Of a DNA stretch of 64,000 nucleotides, positions 43,093-52,300 are shown in pieces (position 1 is the first letter of the stretch; each line of letters opens with the position of its first letter). The notes under the pieces were generated by a model that did not search any database, was not told the origin of the DNA, and was given only the letters and a program-made list of their open reading frames with translations. Source of the DNA: Candidatus Methylacidiphilales bacterium (lineage in GTDB: Bacteria > Verrucomicrobiota > Verrucomicrobiia > Methylacidiphilales > CAZTYG01); contig JANRJG010000015.1 of the NCBI GenBank assembly GCA_033875315.1, positions 1-64,000 of the forward strand, given 5' to 3'. Position numbers and translations under genes: made by a program.

Positions 43093-44418
43093 ATGAGAAT
43101 CGGAAACAAAAGGCTATTGCCGGTATGCGGCCTCCTATGCGGGGTGTCCATCGTTGTTTCCGTACTTCCGGATACCACCCAAGCAGTGGAAGGTGCCGCA
43201 GACGTGCCGGCCGAATTGACGACCACAGCCCCCTCCACTTCTGAGTTGGACCGGGTGGAAACCGTTTCTGACGGTTCCGATAAAAAGGATTCTCTCAAAG
43301 GCAATGCCCGGGTGGGAACGTCCACCGTTCGTCTCGTCGGGGGTTTATCCACCCAATTCAACGACAACATCAATTACTCCGAGAACAACCGCCTTTCGGA
43401 CTTCATCATCACTCCCGTGGTGGAACTCAACCTTCTCTGGCCGGTCACTGACCTCAACACCCTGACATTCGACATCGGGGCCTCCTACGACAAATACATC
43501 CAGCACCCCGAAGCCGACACCAAGGGCATCAACATCGCTCCCGACTCCAACATCAACTTCCGGGCCCAAGTCGGTGAGTATGTGGTTCTGAATTTTTTCG
43601 ACCGATTCAGCTTCCAGCAGACTCCCTTGGACGAGCCGACGATCAGCAACACGCTGGATTACTCCCGCTTTGAAAACACGGCCGGCGTCGAGCTCATCTG
43701 GAACATCAACAAGGCGCTGGAATACATCAGTCGGTACACCTACGGAACCTGGATCGCCTTCGATGATGCCTTCACCTTCCTGGACCGCGACACCCACACG
43801 ATTTCCAACAGCATCAAATTCGAGCTCAACCCCGCCCTCTACACCGGGTTGAACACGAATGTGATCATCACCGATTACAAGGAGTCTTTCCAGAACGACA
43901 ACATCATGCTCAAGGCCGGCCCCTTCGTCCGCGCCAAGGTGACCGAGAACACCGAGCTCGGTGGCGAGCTGAATTACGTCGTCGGCTGGTTTGATCGAGG
44001 CGATTCCGGAACAAGCAACAACCAGGATCGGGAAAACATCAACAACATCAATTTTGTCGGTGACATCACCAACCGGTTCAACGCCCGTGGCACCCAGAGG
44101 CTAACGGCTGGTTACGAATCGATTCTGGGCACGACCAGCAATTTCTACGATCTGGCCTATGCCCGCTACGATGTGGCCTGGCAGCTGTTCCCCCTTCTCT
44201 CCACGGACCTGCAGTTGTTTTACGAATACGGGGATGAATCCGGCAGCCGGCTGTCCGAGGCCTTCCAGCGGTACGGCGGGCAGATCAAGTTCTCCTACCG
44301 CGTGACGAAAAGCATCGTTTCCAGCATCGGCTACCGTTACACCGAGCGTGATTCCGACAGTTCCGGCCAGGATTACTACCAGAACGTGTTCATGTTTGAC
44401 ATGGACTACCGCTTCTGA
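43093..44418 (+). CDS. Outer-membrane beta-barrel protein of exopolysaccharide locus
   Basis: A 441-residue protein with a signal peptide (about 1-31) and, after an acidic linker, a chain of amphipathic strands (VRLVGGLSTQFNDNINYSENN, RAQVGEYVVLNFFDRFSFQQ, FEYGDESGSRL-like) ending in FMFDMDYRF, where the terminal Phe is the classic outer-membrane insertion signal. Barrels of this kind (capsule OmpX/OPX-associated or 'putative outer-membrane beta-barrel' EPS proteins) precede wza-like genes in many exosortase-linked loci and may form the outer pore. The ATG at 43093 (MRIGNKR) is preferred to one at 43063. Confidence 0.8.
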   Translation: MRIGNKRLLPVCGLLCGVSIVVSVLPDTTQAVEGAADVPAELTTTAPSTSELDRVETVSDGSDKKDSLKGNARVGTSTVRLVGGLSTQFNDNINYSENNRLSDFIITPVVELNLLWPVTDLNTLTFDIGASYDKYIQHPEADTKGINIAPDSNINFRAQVGEYVVLNFFDRFSFQQTPLDEPTISNTLDYSRFENTAGVELIWNINKALEYISRYTYGTWIAFDDAFTFLDRDTHTISNSIKFELNPALYTGLNTNVIITDYKESFQNDNIMLKAGPFVRAKVTENTELGGELNYVVGWFDRGDSGTSNNQDRENINNINFVGDITNRFNARGTQRLTAGYESILGTTSNFYDLAYARYDVAWQLFPLLSTDLQLFYEYGDESGSRLSEAFQRYGGQIKFSYRVTKSIVSSIGYRYTERDSDSSGQDYYQNVFMFDMDYRF

Positions 44419-44482
44419 GGTCTGCTCTTCTGGCGGACCGACACCCGAAAAAGATTTCATCCAAGCGTGAAGAGGCGCTAGA

Positions 44483-45220
44483 ATGGCTTCAATGGCACGT
44501 TTGCGTTTGATCGCCGCTTTGTGGATTGGTGGGGTCCCGTTCCTCCTGGCCGACCCGTCATCGCCATTGTCCTCGACTCCCCCGGGCCCCGAGCCTGTTG
44601 CGCCTGCCCTGTCCGTGCCTGCACCTGCGTCTGCGTCCACGACGCCGGATGCGATCGTCCCTGGAACGGATCTTCAAGTGCTGGACGACAAGAAGCCGCT
44701 CCAGGTCGGGGAACAATTCCTCTTTCGTGTGGTGGAGGACCGCGACCCTTCCGTAAGCCTGTCGGTCATGGAGTCGGGGGATGCCCTTTTCCCCTACATC
44801 GGGAGAGTCAAGGTGGCGGGCAAAACCTGCAAGGAAATTGCGGCCCTCTTGAAGCCCCTCCTGGAAAAAGACTACTACTACCGGGCCACCGTTTTCATCG
44901 CCCTGAATGAGACCAGTCTCGGGGCCCGGGGTTCCGTCTTCGTCTCCGGCGAAGTCAACAAGCCCGGCACGATCCAGATTCCCAAAGAACGCAGGCTGTT
45001 GGCCAGCGAGGCCATCATCGCCGCCGGGGGGTTCCAGCAATTCGCCGATGAGCGGAAGGTCCGAGTCATCCGCAAAAAAATAGGCGCCACCAATGGCAAG
45101 GCGACCGAAGAGCTCATCGTCGACGTGAAGGCCGTGCTCGACGAGGGCAAGGTGGCCAAGGACCTCGAATTACAGGCCGAGGACCGCGTGGTGGTCCGGG
45201 CCAAGTTGGTTAATTTTTAA
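44483..45220 (+). CDS. Wza-like polysaccharide export protein
   Basis: A 245-residue periplasmic or outer-membrane-associated export protein. After a signal peptide and a Pro/Ala-rich linker (about 24-65) comes a polysaccharide-export domain (PLQVGEQFLFRVVEDRD ... FPYIGRVKVAGKTCKEIAALLKPLLEKDYYYRATV, about 75-145) and an SLBB-type domain (GSVFVSGEVNKPGTIQIPKER, then ASEAIIAAGGFQQFAD). It would form the periplasmic channel for polymer export. It is shorter than E. coli Wza, has no lipobox Cys, and lacks the C-terminal barrel helix, in line with a separate barrel protein encoded upstream. Next gene 10 bp downstream. Confidence 0.9.
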   Translation: MASMARLRLIAALWIGGVPFLLADPSSPLSSTPPGPEPVAPALSVPAPASASTTPDAIVPGTDLQVLDDKKPLQVGEQFLFRVVEDRDPSVSLSVMESGDALFPYIGRVKVAGKTCKEIAALLKPLLEKDYYYRATVFIALNETSLGARGSVFVSGEVNKPGTIQIPKERRLLASEAIIAAGGFQQFADERKVRVIRKKIGATNGKATEELIVDVKAVLDEGKVAKDLELQAEDRVVVRAKLVNF

Positions 45221-45230
45221 GGTTTGATAC

Positions 45231-47357
45231 ATGGATCCATCCTTCAACGCCCCCGCACCCCAGGTGATGTCGAGCTGGTCGGCCAGTTTTTTCACCCGCA
45301 TGCACCGCTACAAGAGCCTGCTGCGCCGCCGTTGGTGGATCTTGGCGTTGGCGGTTGGCCTGGCCCTGGTTTGGCAGGCCTACCAGATCGCATCGGCCCC
45401 GGTCCGTTATGTTTCCCAGTCCCAAATGATGGTCAGCCCCCGGATCAGCCTGCCGGAGAAAGCGGCCTACCTCGAGGAATCGGCCCAGTTTTTTGGCACC
45501 CAGATGCGCCTGATGAATTCGCCGGAGATTGCCGCCCGTGCCACCAACCGCACCCGCACTCTCCAGCCCGACCTGCCCGAATCCTTCGCAGTCCTGCGCG
45601 TCGACCAGGTGCCGAAAACTTCCATCTTCCAATTGACCGCCACCGGTTCCGACCCCCGCTGGGCCCAGGCTTGGCTCAATTCGATCATGGAAGAATTTGT
45701 CCGCTACAAGGACGAAATGCGCCAGACCACATCCGACAAAACCCTGGCCTCGATCACCGAACAGCTCATCCGATTGGAAAAAGAGTTGGAGGCCCACGAG
45801 CGCTCGCTTTTTGACTACCAAAAAAACAACGACGTCGTGGTTATCCAGGAACAGGGCAACGCCGCGGCCCAGTATCTTTTGAACCTCGAACGGGAACAGG
45901 CCGACCTGAACAAGGCCCTCCAGCTTTTGGAGATGCTCACACTCGACCAGCGCCTTTCCGGGACCGATTCCACCGGCAAGGCCCGCACGGATACTAGCCA
46001 GGAACAAGACGGCAAGGCCGCAGAAAGGGCAAGCGACGCCGCCAACATGATTGCCGACAACTCGGCAGAGCAGGAGTACAAGAAGATCCGGCAGGATCTG
46101 CAACTGAAGAAAAACGAACTGGCCGAGTTGACCAAATACCTGCGCCCACGACACCCCAAGCTCATCAACCTCCAGGAAGAGGTCTCCCGGCAGGAATCCC
46201 TCCTCAGTCTTTACCGTGAACAGAGCATGCAGCAGATCAAAACCCACAAAGAGGCGCTGCAGATCAAGTTGGCCAACACCGCCAAATCTATCGAGGAATG
46301 GAGCGCCAAGGCCATCAAGGCAAACGAATCCATCGCCGAGTACAAACGCCTGCAGGCCGATGTCGAACGCACCAAATCTACCTACGAACGGATGGCCGAT
46401 ATGGCTCAGAACCTCGACATGTCGACGAACATGGACCAGTCCACCATCCAGATTCTGGAACGGGCCACCAAGGCCGGTGCCGTCCGTCCGAATGTGGCCA
46501 AGGGCTTGGGCAGTGGGGTCGTGGTCGGTCTGCTTTTGGGGGCGGGCATCCTCTTCCTGCTCGACCGTATCGATGACCGCGTCAATTCATTCACCGAACT
46601 GAAGGACCATTTCGAAGAACAGGTTCTCGGTCAAATACCCGAGGAACAGGCCTCGGATGGAAGACGTCTCGCGATCCTCTCGGCAGATGACGAGCGGCAG
46701 GTCTACTCCGAGGCCTTCCGCAACATCCGCTCCTCGCTCCTCTACATGGCGATCGAGGGGGAGAGGCCCCGTGTTCTCGCCGTCACCAGCGCCATCCCGG
46801 GCGAGGGGAAATCCACCATCAGTCTTAATCTGGCCACCACCATGGCTTTTGCCGGCTCGAAAGTGGTCCTGGTGGATGCCGACATGCGCAAAGGAGTCTT
46901 GCACGAGGACCTGGAAATGGAAAGCGGACCGGGCTTGTCCCAGGTTTTGGGCCAGAAAGCGGGTTGGAGGGACGTGATCCGCCCCTCGGGCATTCCCGGT
47001 CTGGATTTCATTCCCCGTGGGAAAACCAGTACCCAGGTCGGGGAAATGCTGATCAACCCCGTGACCACGCTCATGATCCGCGAACTCAAGGAGACCTACG
47101 ATTACGTGGTCATCGACACCCCGCCGGTGCTGGCCGCGGACGACACCCCCAGTCTATCGCCCAAGGTCGACGGGGTCATCATGGTCATGCGGGCTTCTTA
47201 CACCTCCTCCCGCCTGACCCGCAGCTCACTCGACATCCTCTACCACCGCCAGGTGCATGTGCTGGGCCTGGTCTTCAACTTCATCGACACCAACCTTCCG
47301 GACTACTACCACTACCAGTATTACCGCTCCTATTACAACACGCCGGGCAAAGCCTGA
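45231..47357 (+). CDS. Polysaccharide co-polymerase with BY-kinase domain (Wzz-Wzc type)
   Basis: A 708-residue bifunctional protein. The Wzz part has a first membrane helix (about 37-57), a long periplasmic coiled-coil region and a second helix (about 425-447, GSGVVVGLLLGAGILFLLDRI). The cytoplasmic BY-kinase has Walker A SAIPGEGKSTISLNLA (about 518-533), Walker A' KVVLVDADMRKG and Walker B YDYVVIDTPPVLA, followed by a tyrosine cluster LPDYYHYQYYRSYYNTPGKA at the extreme C-terminus, the expected autophosphorylation tail. It sets chain length and couples synthesis to export. No partner phosphatase is seen nearby. The gene converges on the glycosyltransferase run with only 6 bp between. Confidence 0.95.
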   Translation: MDPSFNAPAPQVMSSWSASFFTRMHRYKSLLRRRWWILALAVGLALVWQAYQIASAPVRYVSQSQMMVSPRISLPEKAAYLEESAQFFGTQMRLMNSPEIAARATNRTRTLQPDLPESFAVLRVDQVPKTSIFQLTATGSDPRWAQAWLNSIMEEFVRYKDEMRQTTSDKTLASITEQLIRLEKELEAHERSLFDYQKNNDVVVIQEQGNAAAQYLLNLEREQADLNKALQLLEMLTLDQRLSGTDSTGKARTDTSQEQDGKAAERASDAANMIADNSAEQEYKKIRQDLQLKKNELAELTKYLRPRHPKLINLQEEVSRQESLLSLYREQSMQQIKTHKEALQIKLANTAKSIEEWSAKAIKANESIAEYKRLQADVERTKSTYERMADMAQNLDMSTNMDQSTIQILERATKAGAVRPNVAKGLGSGVVVGLLLGAGILFLLDRIDDRVNSFTELKDHFEEQVLGQIPEEQASDGRRLAILSADDERQVYSEAFRNIRSSLLYMAIEGERPRVLAVTSAIPGEGKSTISLNLATTMAFAGSKVVLVDADMRKGVLHEDLEMESGPGLSQVLGQKAGWRDVIRPSGIPGLDFIPRGKTSTQVGEMLINPVTTLMIRELKETYDYVVIDTPPVLAADDTPSLSPKVDGVIMVMRASYTSSRLTRSSLDILYHRQVHVLGLVFNFIDTNLPDYYHYQYYRSYYNTPGKA

Positions 47358-47363
47358 CCCGGG

Positions 47364-48119
47364 TCACTTGCGTAATCGTGCTGATAGGAGCAGGCACTCG
47401 GCCAGAAAACGCTGGCCTGTGTAGAGCCAGCCGGCGGGAAAATCCAACCACAGGCCTTTAATGAGAAGGCAGTAAGCCGCCACCGCCAGGGGTGCCAAGG
47501 GAGTGGCCTTGCGCAGCCGGTCCTGGGGGGAAAGTTCATGCCATGGCGACTCCCGGAGTTTGTCTGCCTCCAAGGCGGCATACTTCAACTGGTTCGACCA
47601 CCAGCGCGAAAAAGGCTTCCGGTCATCGTGCAGGATCGGCGCGGTCATGGTTCCGCAGGGACCGTCCAGTTGAAGATCCTGGGTGTGTCCGTCCTGCCGG
47701 TATCGGGCCCGTCCGGTGCGGAAAAGGCAGATGCGCGGTGGCAGAAGGGACGCACGCAGGGGATGGCCTCCCTGGCAAAACAAAAGCGGAACCCGGTAGC
47801 CATCGATACCCGCATCGGGGTCCAATCGCTCCATCTCCCCGGGGAACTCCGGGCCGAGGCGGTAGTCGGCATCCAGGGCAAGAACCCAAGGAGTGCGGAC
47901 CAGGGACAGGCCGGCGTTCCACTGGTCCGCGTGGCGGTCGAACTTGCGCACATGGAAATCCACCCGCGGATTGGAGCGGCAGATCGCCTCGGTTTCGTCC
48001 GTGCTTCCGCTGTCCAGGATGACGATGCGTTCGGCCCAATGCAGGGCTTCCAGAGTGCGGGCGATGTTCGCCTCTTCATTCCAAGTTAGGATGACCGGGG
48101 TGACTTCAGCGGGTTTCAT
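47364..48119 (-). CDS. Family 2 glycosyltransferase (WaaE/KdtX-like)
   Basis: A 251-residue GT-A enzyme: VILTWNEEANIARTLEAL and the nucleotide-binding DSGSTDET early on, then a DADYRL in place of the DxD, and a C-terminal membrane-associated helix (LAPLAVAAYCLLIKGLWL). The overall pattern is that of short WaaE-type glucosyltransferases that add side sugars. Donor and acceptor are unknown. Start: the ATG at 48119 (MKPAEVT), giving a 14-bp overlap with the stop of the preceding gene. It is the last gene of the 15-gene run. Confidence 0.85.
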   Translation of the reverse strand: MKPAEVTPVILTWNEEANIARTLEALHWAERIVILDSGSTDETEAICRSNPRVDFHVRKFDRHADQWNAGLSLVRTPWVLALDADYRLGPEFPGEMERLDPDAGIDGYRVPLLFCQGGHPLRASLLPPRICLFRTGRARYRQDGHTQDLQLDGPCGTMTAPILHDDRKPFSRWWSNQLKYAALEADKLRESPWHELSPQDRLRKATPLAPLAVAAYCLLIKGLWLDFPAGWLYTGQRFLAECLLLSARLRK

Positions 48120-49233
48120 CGAGCAGGCTTTCAAAAACATCCATAAATTCATTCGCCACCTGGCGGCCTTTGAAGCGTTCAGCCGTCCGGATTGCTGACA
48201 GGCTCATTTCTTCCAGTCGTTTTTCGTCGACCAGGCAGTCATGGAGCCTGCCGGCCAGGGCCTCCGCCGGCTTGGGGCCGTGGTGGTTGAAGGACCAGCC
48301 GTTGGCGCCGGAACGGAGCCAGTCGGAAAAAACCGGGTTGCTGCTGACGACCGGAACACAGCCGCAGGCCATCGCTTCCAACGGGGCGATGCCCATGGCT
48401 TCGCCGGTGTCGGCCAGGCTGGGATAACAAAAAACGCCATGGGACTGATAGAGCTGGGCAAGGCGGCCGCCTTCGTGCACAGCCCCCGGGAGAACCACGG
48501 GCAGTCCCTGGGCCATGCTCTGCAGACGATTCAGGAACCGCTCCCCTCCCCCGCCTTCGGCTATGGCATGGGGCCCGGCGATTGTGAGCTGGAGGCCCGG
48601 AACATTCCCGTGCAAGAGCCGGAAAGCCTCCAGTAGAAGCTCCAGTCCTTTCTCCGGATGCAGCCGCCCGACGTAGAGAATATGCCGGGGTTGGCGAACG
48701 ACGGAGGTGTCCGGGTGGAACAAGGTTTCGTCAAAAGGATTGGGGATACAGCAAGTGCGGGGCACCCACAGCGGTTGTTGCTTCTCCACCGCGTGTGCGA
48801 TGGATCGGGTGGGAACTATGAGAAGATCCGCCCGGCGATACAGGCTCAATTGGTGCTTGGGATACCGGTTGACAGAAACCACCACCCGTCCGGCAGCGGA
48901 GCGGAACAGAGGGGCGATAACCGGGAGCCAAAAGTCATTGGTCACCAAGATGTCCGCATCGGGAAGCCGTGGAGTGGCTCGCACCGCATAGACCAAGTCG
49001 TAGAGCAGGCTGGCCCCCACCCAGCGTGGCTGGTCATAGCCACCCCAACGCACGATTTGAAATCCGCCGGTTGATTCGACTGCCGTCTGCCCTGGAAAAG
49101 CCCTGGAAAACAACGTGACCCCATGTCCGTCAGCGGCAAAAAAAGCAGCCAAGGACATCCAAGTCCGGATCATGCCTCCCCCACGAACCGGGGGTGCCGG
49201 GAAACAGGGGCCGGTGGCGATGGTGATGCGCAT
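48106..49233 (-). CDS. Family 4 glycosyltransferase
   Basis: A 375-residue GT-B enzyme with N-terminal glycine-rich PPVRGGGMIRTWMSLA (acceptor side), and the donor-binding half VGRLHPEKGLELLLEAFRLL, ...YPSLADTGEAMGIAPLEAMACGCVPVVSS, typical of GT4. It works on cytoplasmic lipid-linked oligosaccharides. It follows an 80-bp gap, the only sizeable break in the operon, so a minor promoter for the last two genes could lie at 49234-49313. Confidence 0.88.
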   Translation of the reverse strand: MRITIATGPCFPAPPVRGGGMIRTWMSLAAFFAADGHGVTLFSRAFPGQTAVESTGGFQIVRWGGYDQPRWVGASLLYDLVYAVRATPRLPDADILVTNDFWLPVIAPLFRSAAGRVVVSVNRYPKHQLSLYRRADLLIVPTRSIAHAVEKQQPLWVPRTCCIPNPFDETLFHPDTSVVRQPRHILYVGRLHPEKGLELLLEAFRLLHGNVPGLQLTIAGPHAIAEGGGGERFLNRLQSMAQGLPVVLPGAVHEGGRLAQLYQSHGVFCYPSLADTGEAMGIAPLEAMACGCVPVVSSNPVFSDWLRSGANGWSFNHHGPKPAEALAGRLHDCLVDEKRLEEMSLSAIRTAERFKGRQVANEFMDVFESLLDETR

Positions 49234-49313
49234 GGTCTATGTGGAACAGAAGGTAACAAAGTCAACGAGGCAAGACAGCTGTAGAAACGGGGGTTAACGC
49301 CAGCCTGAATGGA

Positions 49314-50522
49314 TCAATCCACGCTGACAAAATCGGGCCTGGGTCCTTGGTAAAGCACCCAACGGTAGAAATCCGCCATCTTGCTGGCAATGGCGTTCCA
49401 GTCGAGCTCCCGGGTGACATACTGCCGTCCTCGTTCCCCCCGCTGCCGGAGGTCTTCCGGAGAACAGGTCATGGCATCTGCAAGGGCCTGTCCGAGTGCC
49501 TCGGCATGTCCGGGAATCCACCAACCGCAGCGGTGTGTGACCAGCGGTTCCCATGGGGCGGCATGTGTCGTGATGACCGCTGTGCCAGAGGCCAGCGCTT
49601 CGGCCACGACGATGCCGAAATTCTCCTCCTTGGTCGGCAGCACCAAAAATTCTGCATGGTGCAGGAGGGCTTGCTTCATCTCCCCTTCCACATTGCCGGT
49701 CAAAGTAATGGAGTCGGGATCGGGATCTAGTTGCCGGATTTTCTCCAAAGCAGGAAGGCATCCTGTCAAATCAGGACCTGCCACGATCAAATGCCATGAC
49801 CGCCGGAGGGCGAAGGGCAGCCGCGCCCAGGCTTGTAGAAGATCATCCACCCCCTTCTTGGGATGCAACCTGCTGAGAAACAGGGCGAATCGCCGGCCTT
49901 GCAGCGGCGGCAGTTGGTCGTCCAACCAGGTGCGCAGCGGGATCTTTTCCCCGGGAAGCGGGACACCGTTGGGAAGAATGGCAATCGGTTGGCGGAAACC
50001 AGCCCGCCGGATGTCCATGGCTTCGGTATCCGAGGTGGCGTGAAAAGCCCCCGCCGTGGCCAGATCGCGCTGCTCCCGCAGCCGGTAAAGCCAGCGTTTG
50101 GCCAGCCGGTTGCGTTGCAGGGCCCAAGTGCCCAGCATGCCCCGGGGCGAAACGAGATAGGGTCGTGCATGGGTGCGGGCGGCAGTCGCGGCATCATGGT
50201 TGGGAAACATCCACAAACCATGATTGTGGACCAGGTTTGCCTGCTGGGCCTGTTGAAGGGCGGCCCGTGCATAAGCGGGCGACCATCCCCGCAGGGGACG
50301 GGAGAGCGCGTTGGGGTCAATCGCATGCAGGACACCCGCAGGCAGAACCGGGAGAGGGCCGTGTTCGGCGTAATCCAGGGTCAACAGCCGGACCGTCATG
50401 CCGCCTTTGGCCAAGGCTCGGGTGAGATGGGGCACCGACTGTGCCGGCCCACCGGTGTAGGGATTGACCGAGGCCACTGTTTGCAGCACAACCAGGGGCG
50501 AAACGCAGGTGGCGTTGCTCAC
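49314..50522 (-). CDS. Family 4 glycosyltransferase
   Basis: A 402-residue GT-B enzyme: PYTGGPAQSVPHLTRALAKGG at the N-terminal side and LSRLHPKKGVDDLLQAWARL ... LPTKEENFGIVVAEALASGTAVITT in the donor half, with the E-x7-E spacing of GT4. The start is taken as the GTG at 50522, which overlaps the stop of the amidotransferase gene (GTGA); the longer in-frame extension to 50585 would overlap it by 67 bp and is not supported. Sugar donor unknown. Confidence 0.87.
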   Translation of the reverse strand: MSNATCVSPLVVLQTVASVNPYTGGPAQSVPHLTRALAKGGMTVRLLTLDYAEHGPLPVLPAGVLHAIDPNALSRPLRGWSPAYARAALQQAQQANLVHNHGLWMFPNHDAATAARTHARPYLVSPRGMLGTWALQRNRLAKRWLYRLREQRDLATAGAFHATSDTEAMDIRRAGFRQPIAILPNGVPLPGEKIPLRTWLDDQLPPLQGRRFALFLSRLHPKKGVDDLLQAWARLPFALRRSWHLIVAGPDLTGCLPALEKIRQLDPDPDSITLTGNVEGEMKQALLHHAEFLVLPTKEENFGIVVAEALASGTAVITTHAAPWEPLVTHRCGWWIPGHAEALGQALADAMTCSPEDLRQRGERGRQYVTRELDWNAIASKMADFYRWVLYQGPRPDFVSVD

Positions 50523-52300
50523 AGGGATATCCGGTGGTGTTTGAGCCAATGGAAGAGGGAGATCAAGGCCACGCGTTGATACCACGTTTGCGCCAGTGGC
50601 CTGAACTCAAGCGGGATATAGTCGCGGAAATCGGCCAGAGGCCCGGCCAACCATGCATCGTAGGGCAGTGAAAAGCCCAGCTTGGAACGCTCGAACAACT
50701 CCCGGGGTAGCTCCGGCAGGCACTCGCGCAAGACCACTTTTCCTGGGTCATAGCGGCGGGCCACCGGCAGTGAAACCGCCGTCCGCCACAGAACCTCGTC
50801 CAGAAAGGGATGACGGAGTTCCACCCCGAGGGCCATGCTGCATCCATCCCCGTCGACCAGGAGTTGGTGCTGGAGGTATTGTTTGAATTCAAGACAGGCG
50901 ACCCGATTGCGCGGGTCCATTTGTTCAGGCCAGGGAAGTGTCTCCAGATGTGGCGGAACAGGTGGTTGACCGGTCATATGTTGGACGATGTCCTCAACCG
51001 TGGAAGAAGGGAAGATCCCGCGGTAACTTCGGTAAGCCCGCGGCCAGGTCGGTGCTCCAGAGATCCACTCGGCCAACCTTGCGGACCGGCCACTGCCGAG
51101 ATGGGGCAACATCGGGCCCAGTATAGGCCCGGCCCAGCGGGAAATCCGTGAAGCGCGGAGCAAGCGCACCATCAGGGGTATTCGGCGGAAACTGGGGTAG
51201 CCCCCGAAAAGCTCATCCCCTCCCAAGCCGGTAAGAACCACTTTGAGGTTCTGTTGTCTGGCGGCATGGGTGATGCAATACACATTGAAGCCGTCCATGG
51301 AAGGGCGGTCTTGGGCGCGAAGATGCTCCTGGAACAGGACGGGCAATTCCGCTGCACCCAAAGAGATGACACGGTGAGTGGCACCAAAATGTGAGGCTAT
51401 GGCAGACGCTTGGCGTGATTCCCCCGGCCCCACCCCGGCAAAGTCCAGGGTCAGGGTCTGGCTGGGTAAACGTCCGCCTGCCACCGCCGCCGCCAGAACG
51501 GCCGCCGAATCGATCCCCCCACTGAGGAAAAGTCCGACCGGGACATCACCAGCAAAGTGAAGGGCGACCGATTCCAGCCACGTTGACCGGAAATCCTCCA
51601 GCCGGGTGTTGCTTTCCCGGGAAAACGGCTGGATCTGTGAAAACAATCTTCGCTCGATCCGTCCGTCCTTCCAAGTCCAGGATTCACCGGGGGGCAGGGA
51701 TTCTACCCCGTCGATCAGGCCGGTCGTTCCCTCACAACCCCAAGTGAGAAAATCCGCCAGTCCCCGGTGGTTCAATCTGACTCCGCCGGGCAGAAGATGT
51801 CGCAGGGCCCGGAGTTCCGAGGCAAAGGCCAGTTCGCCGCCCGTACAGGCCACATGGAGAGGCTTCATCCCGAAGGCGTCCCGGGCCAGGAGGAGGCTTT
51901 GTTCGCGTTCATCCCACAAGGCCAGGGCAAACATACCCCTCAGGAGGGCCAGGGCGGGCCACCCGCGCCTGCTGAGCAAACGGAGCACGACCTCGGTGTC
52001 GGAGCGCGAGACGAAAACTTCCCCCTCTTTTTCCAATTCCTCCCGCAGGGCCGGGTGGTTGTAGATCTCGCCGTTGAACACCAGATAACGGACCCCATCG
52101 ACGGACATCGGTTGGGCGCCGGCGGGGGAGAGATCGACGATGGAGAGCCGGGTGTGGGCCAGCAGGGCCCGGCCGGAGGGGGCAAGGTAGGTGCCTTCCG
52201 CATCGGGGCCGCGGTGGCGCAGGGCGGCACACAAGGCAGGGGCGGCCTCACTGAGCCACCCTGCCGGATCACGGCCCAAATAACCCGCTATCCCACACAT
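50519..52300 (-). CDS. AsnB-type glutamine-dependent amidotransferase
   Basis: A 593-residue enzyme beginning MCGIAGYLG (Cys2 nucleophile of the glutaminase half; RLSIVDLSPAGAQPM, NGEIYNH, SRSDTEV) and carrying a synthetase half with the PP-loop FLSGGIDSAAVLAA (SGGIDS at 260-265). It resembles asparagine synthetase B, but members sitting in exosortase-linked polysaccharide loci are thought to amidate a sugar acid or similar acceptor instead. Its place between glycosyltransferases supports that. 13-bp overlap with the upstream gene. Confidence 0.9.
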   Translation of the reverse strand: MCGIAGYLGRDPAGWLSEAAPALCAALRHRGPDAEGTYLAPSGRALLAHTRLSIVDLSPAGAQPMSVDGVRYLVFNGEIYNHPALREELEKEGEVFVSRSDTEVVLRLLSRRGWPALALLRGMFALALWDEREQSLLLARDAFGMKPLHVACTGGELAFASELRALRHLLPGGVRLNHRGLADFLTWGCEGTTGLIDGVESLPPGESWTWKDGRIERRLFSQIQPFSRESNTRLEDFRSTWLESVALHFAGDVPVGLFLSGGIDSAAVLAAAVAGGRLPSQTLTLDFAGVGPGESRQASAIASHFGATHRVISLGAAELPVLFQEHLRAQDRPSMDGFNVYCITHAARQQNLKVVLTGLGGDELFGGYPSFRRIPLMVRLLRASRISRWAGPILGPMLPHLGSGRSARLAEWISGAPTWPRAYRSYRGIFPSSTVEDIVQHMTGQPPVPPHLETLPWPEQMDPRNRVACLEFKQYLQHQLLVDGDGCSMALGVELRHPFLDEVLWRTAVSLPVARRYDPGKVVLRECLPELPRELFERSKLGFSLPYDAWLAGPLADFRDYIPLEFRPLAQTWYQRVALISLFHWLKHHRISL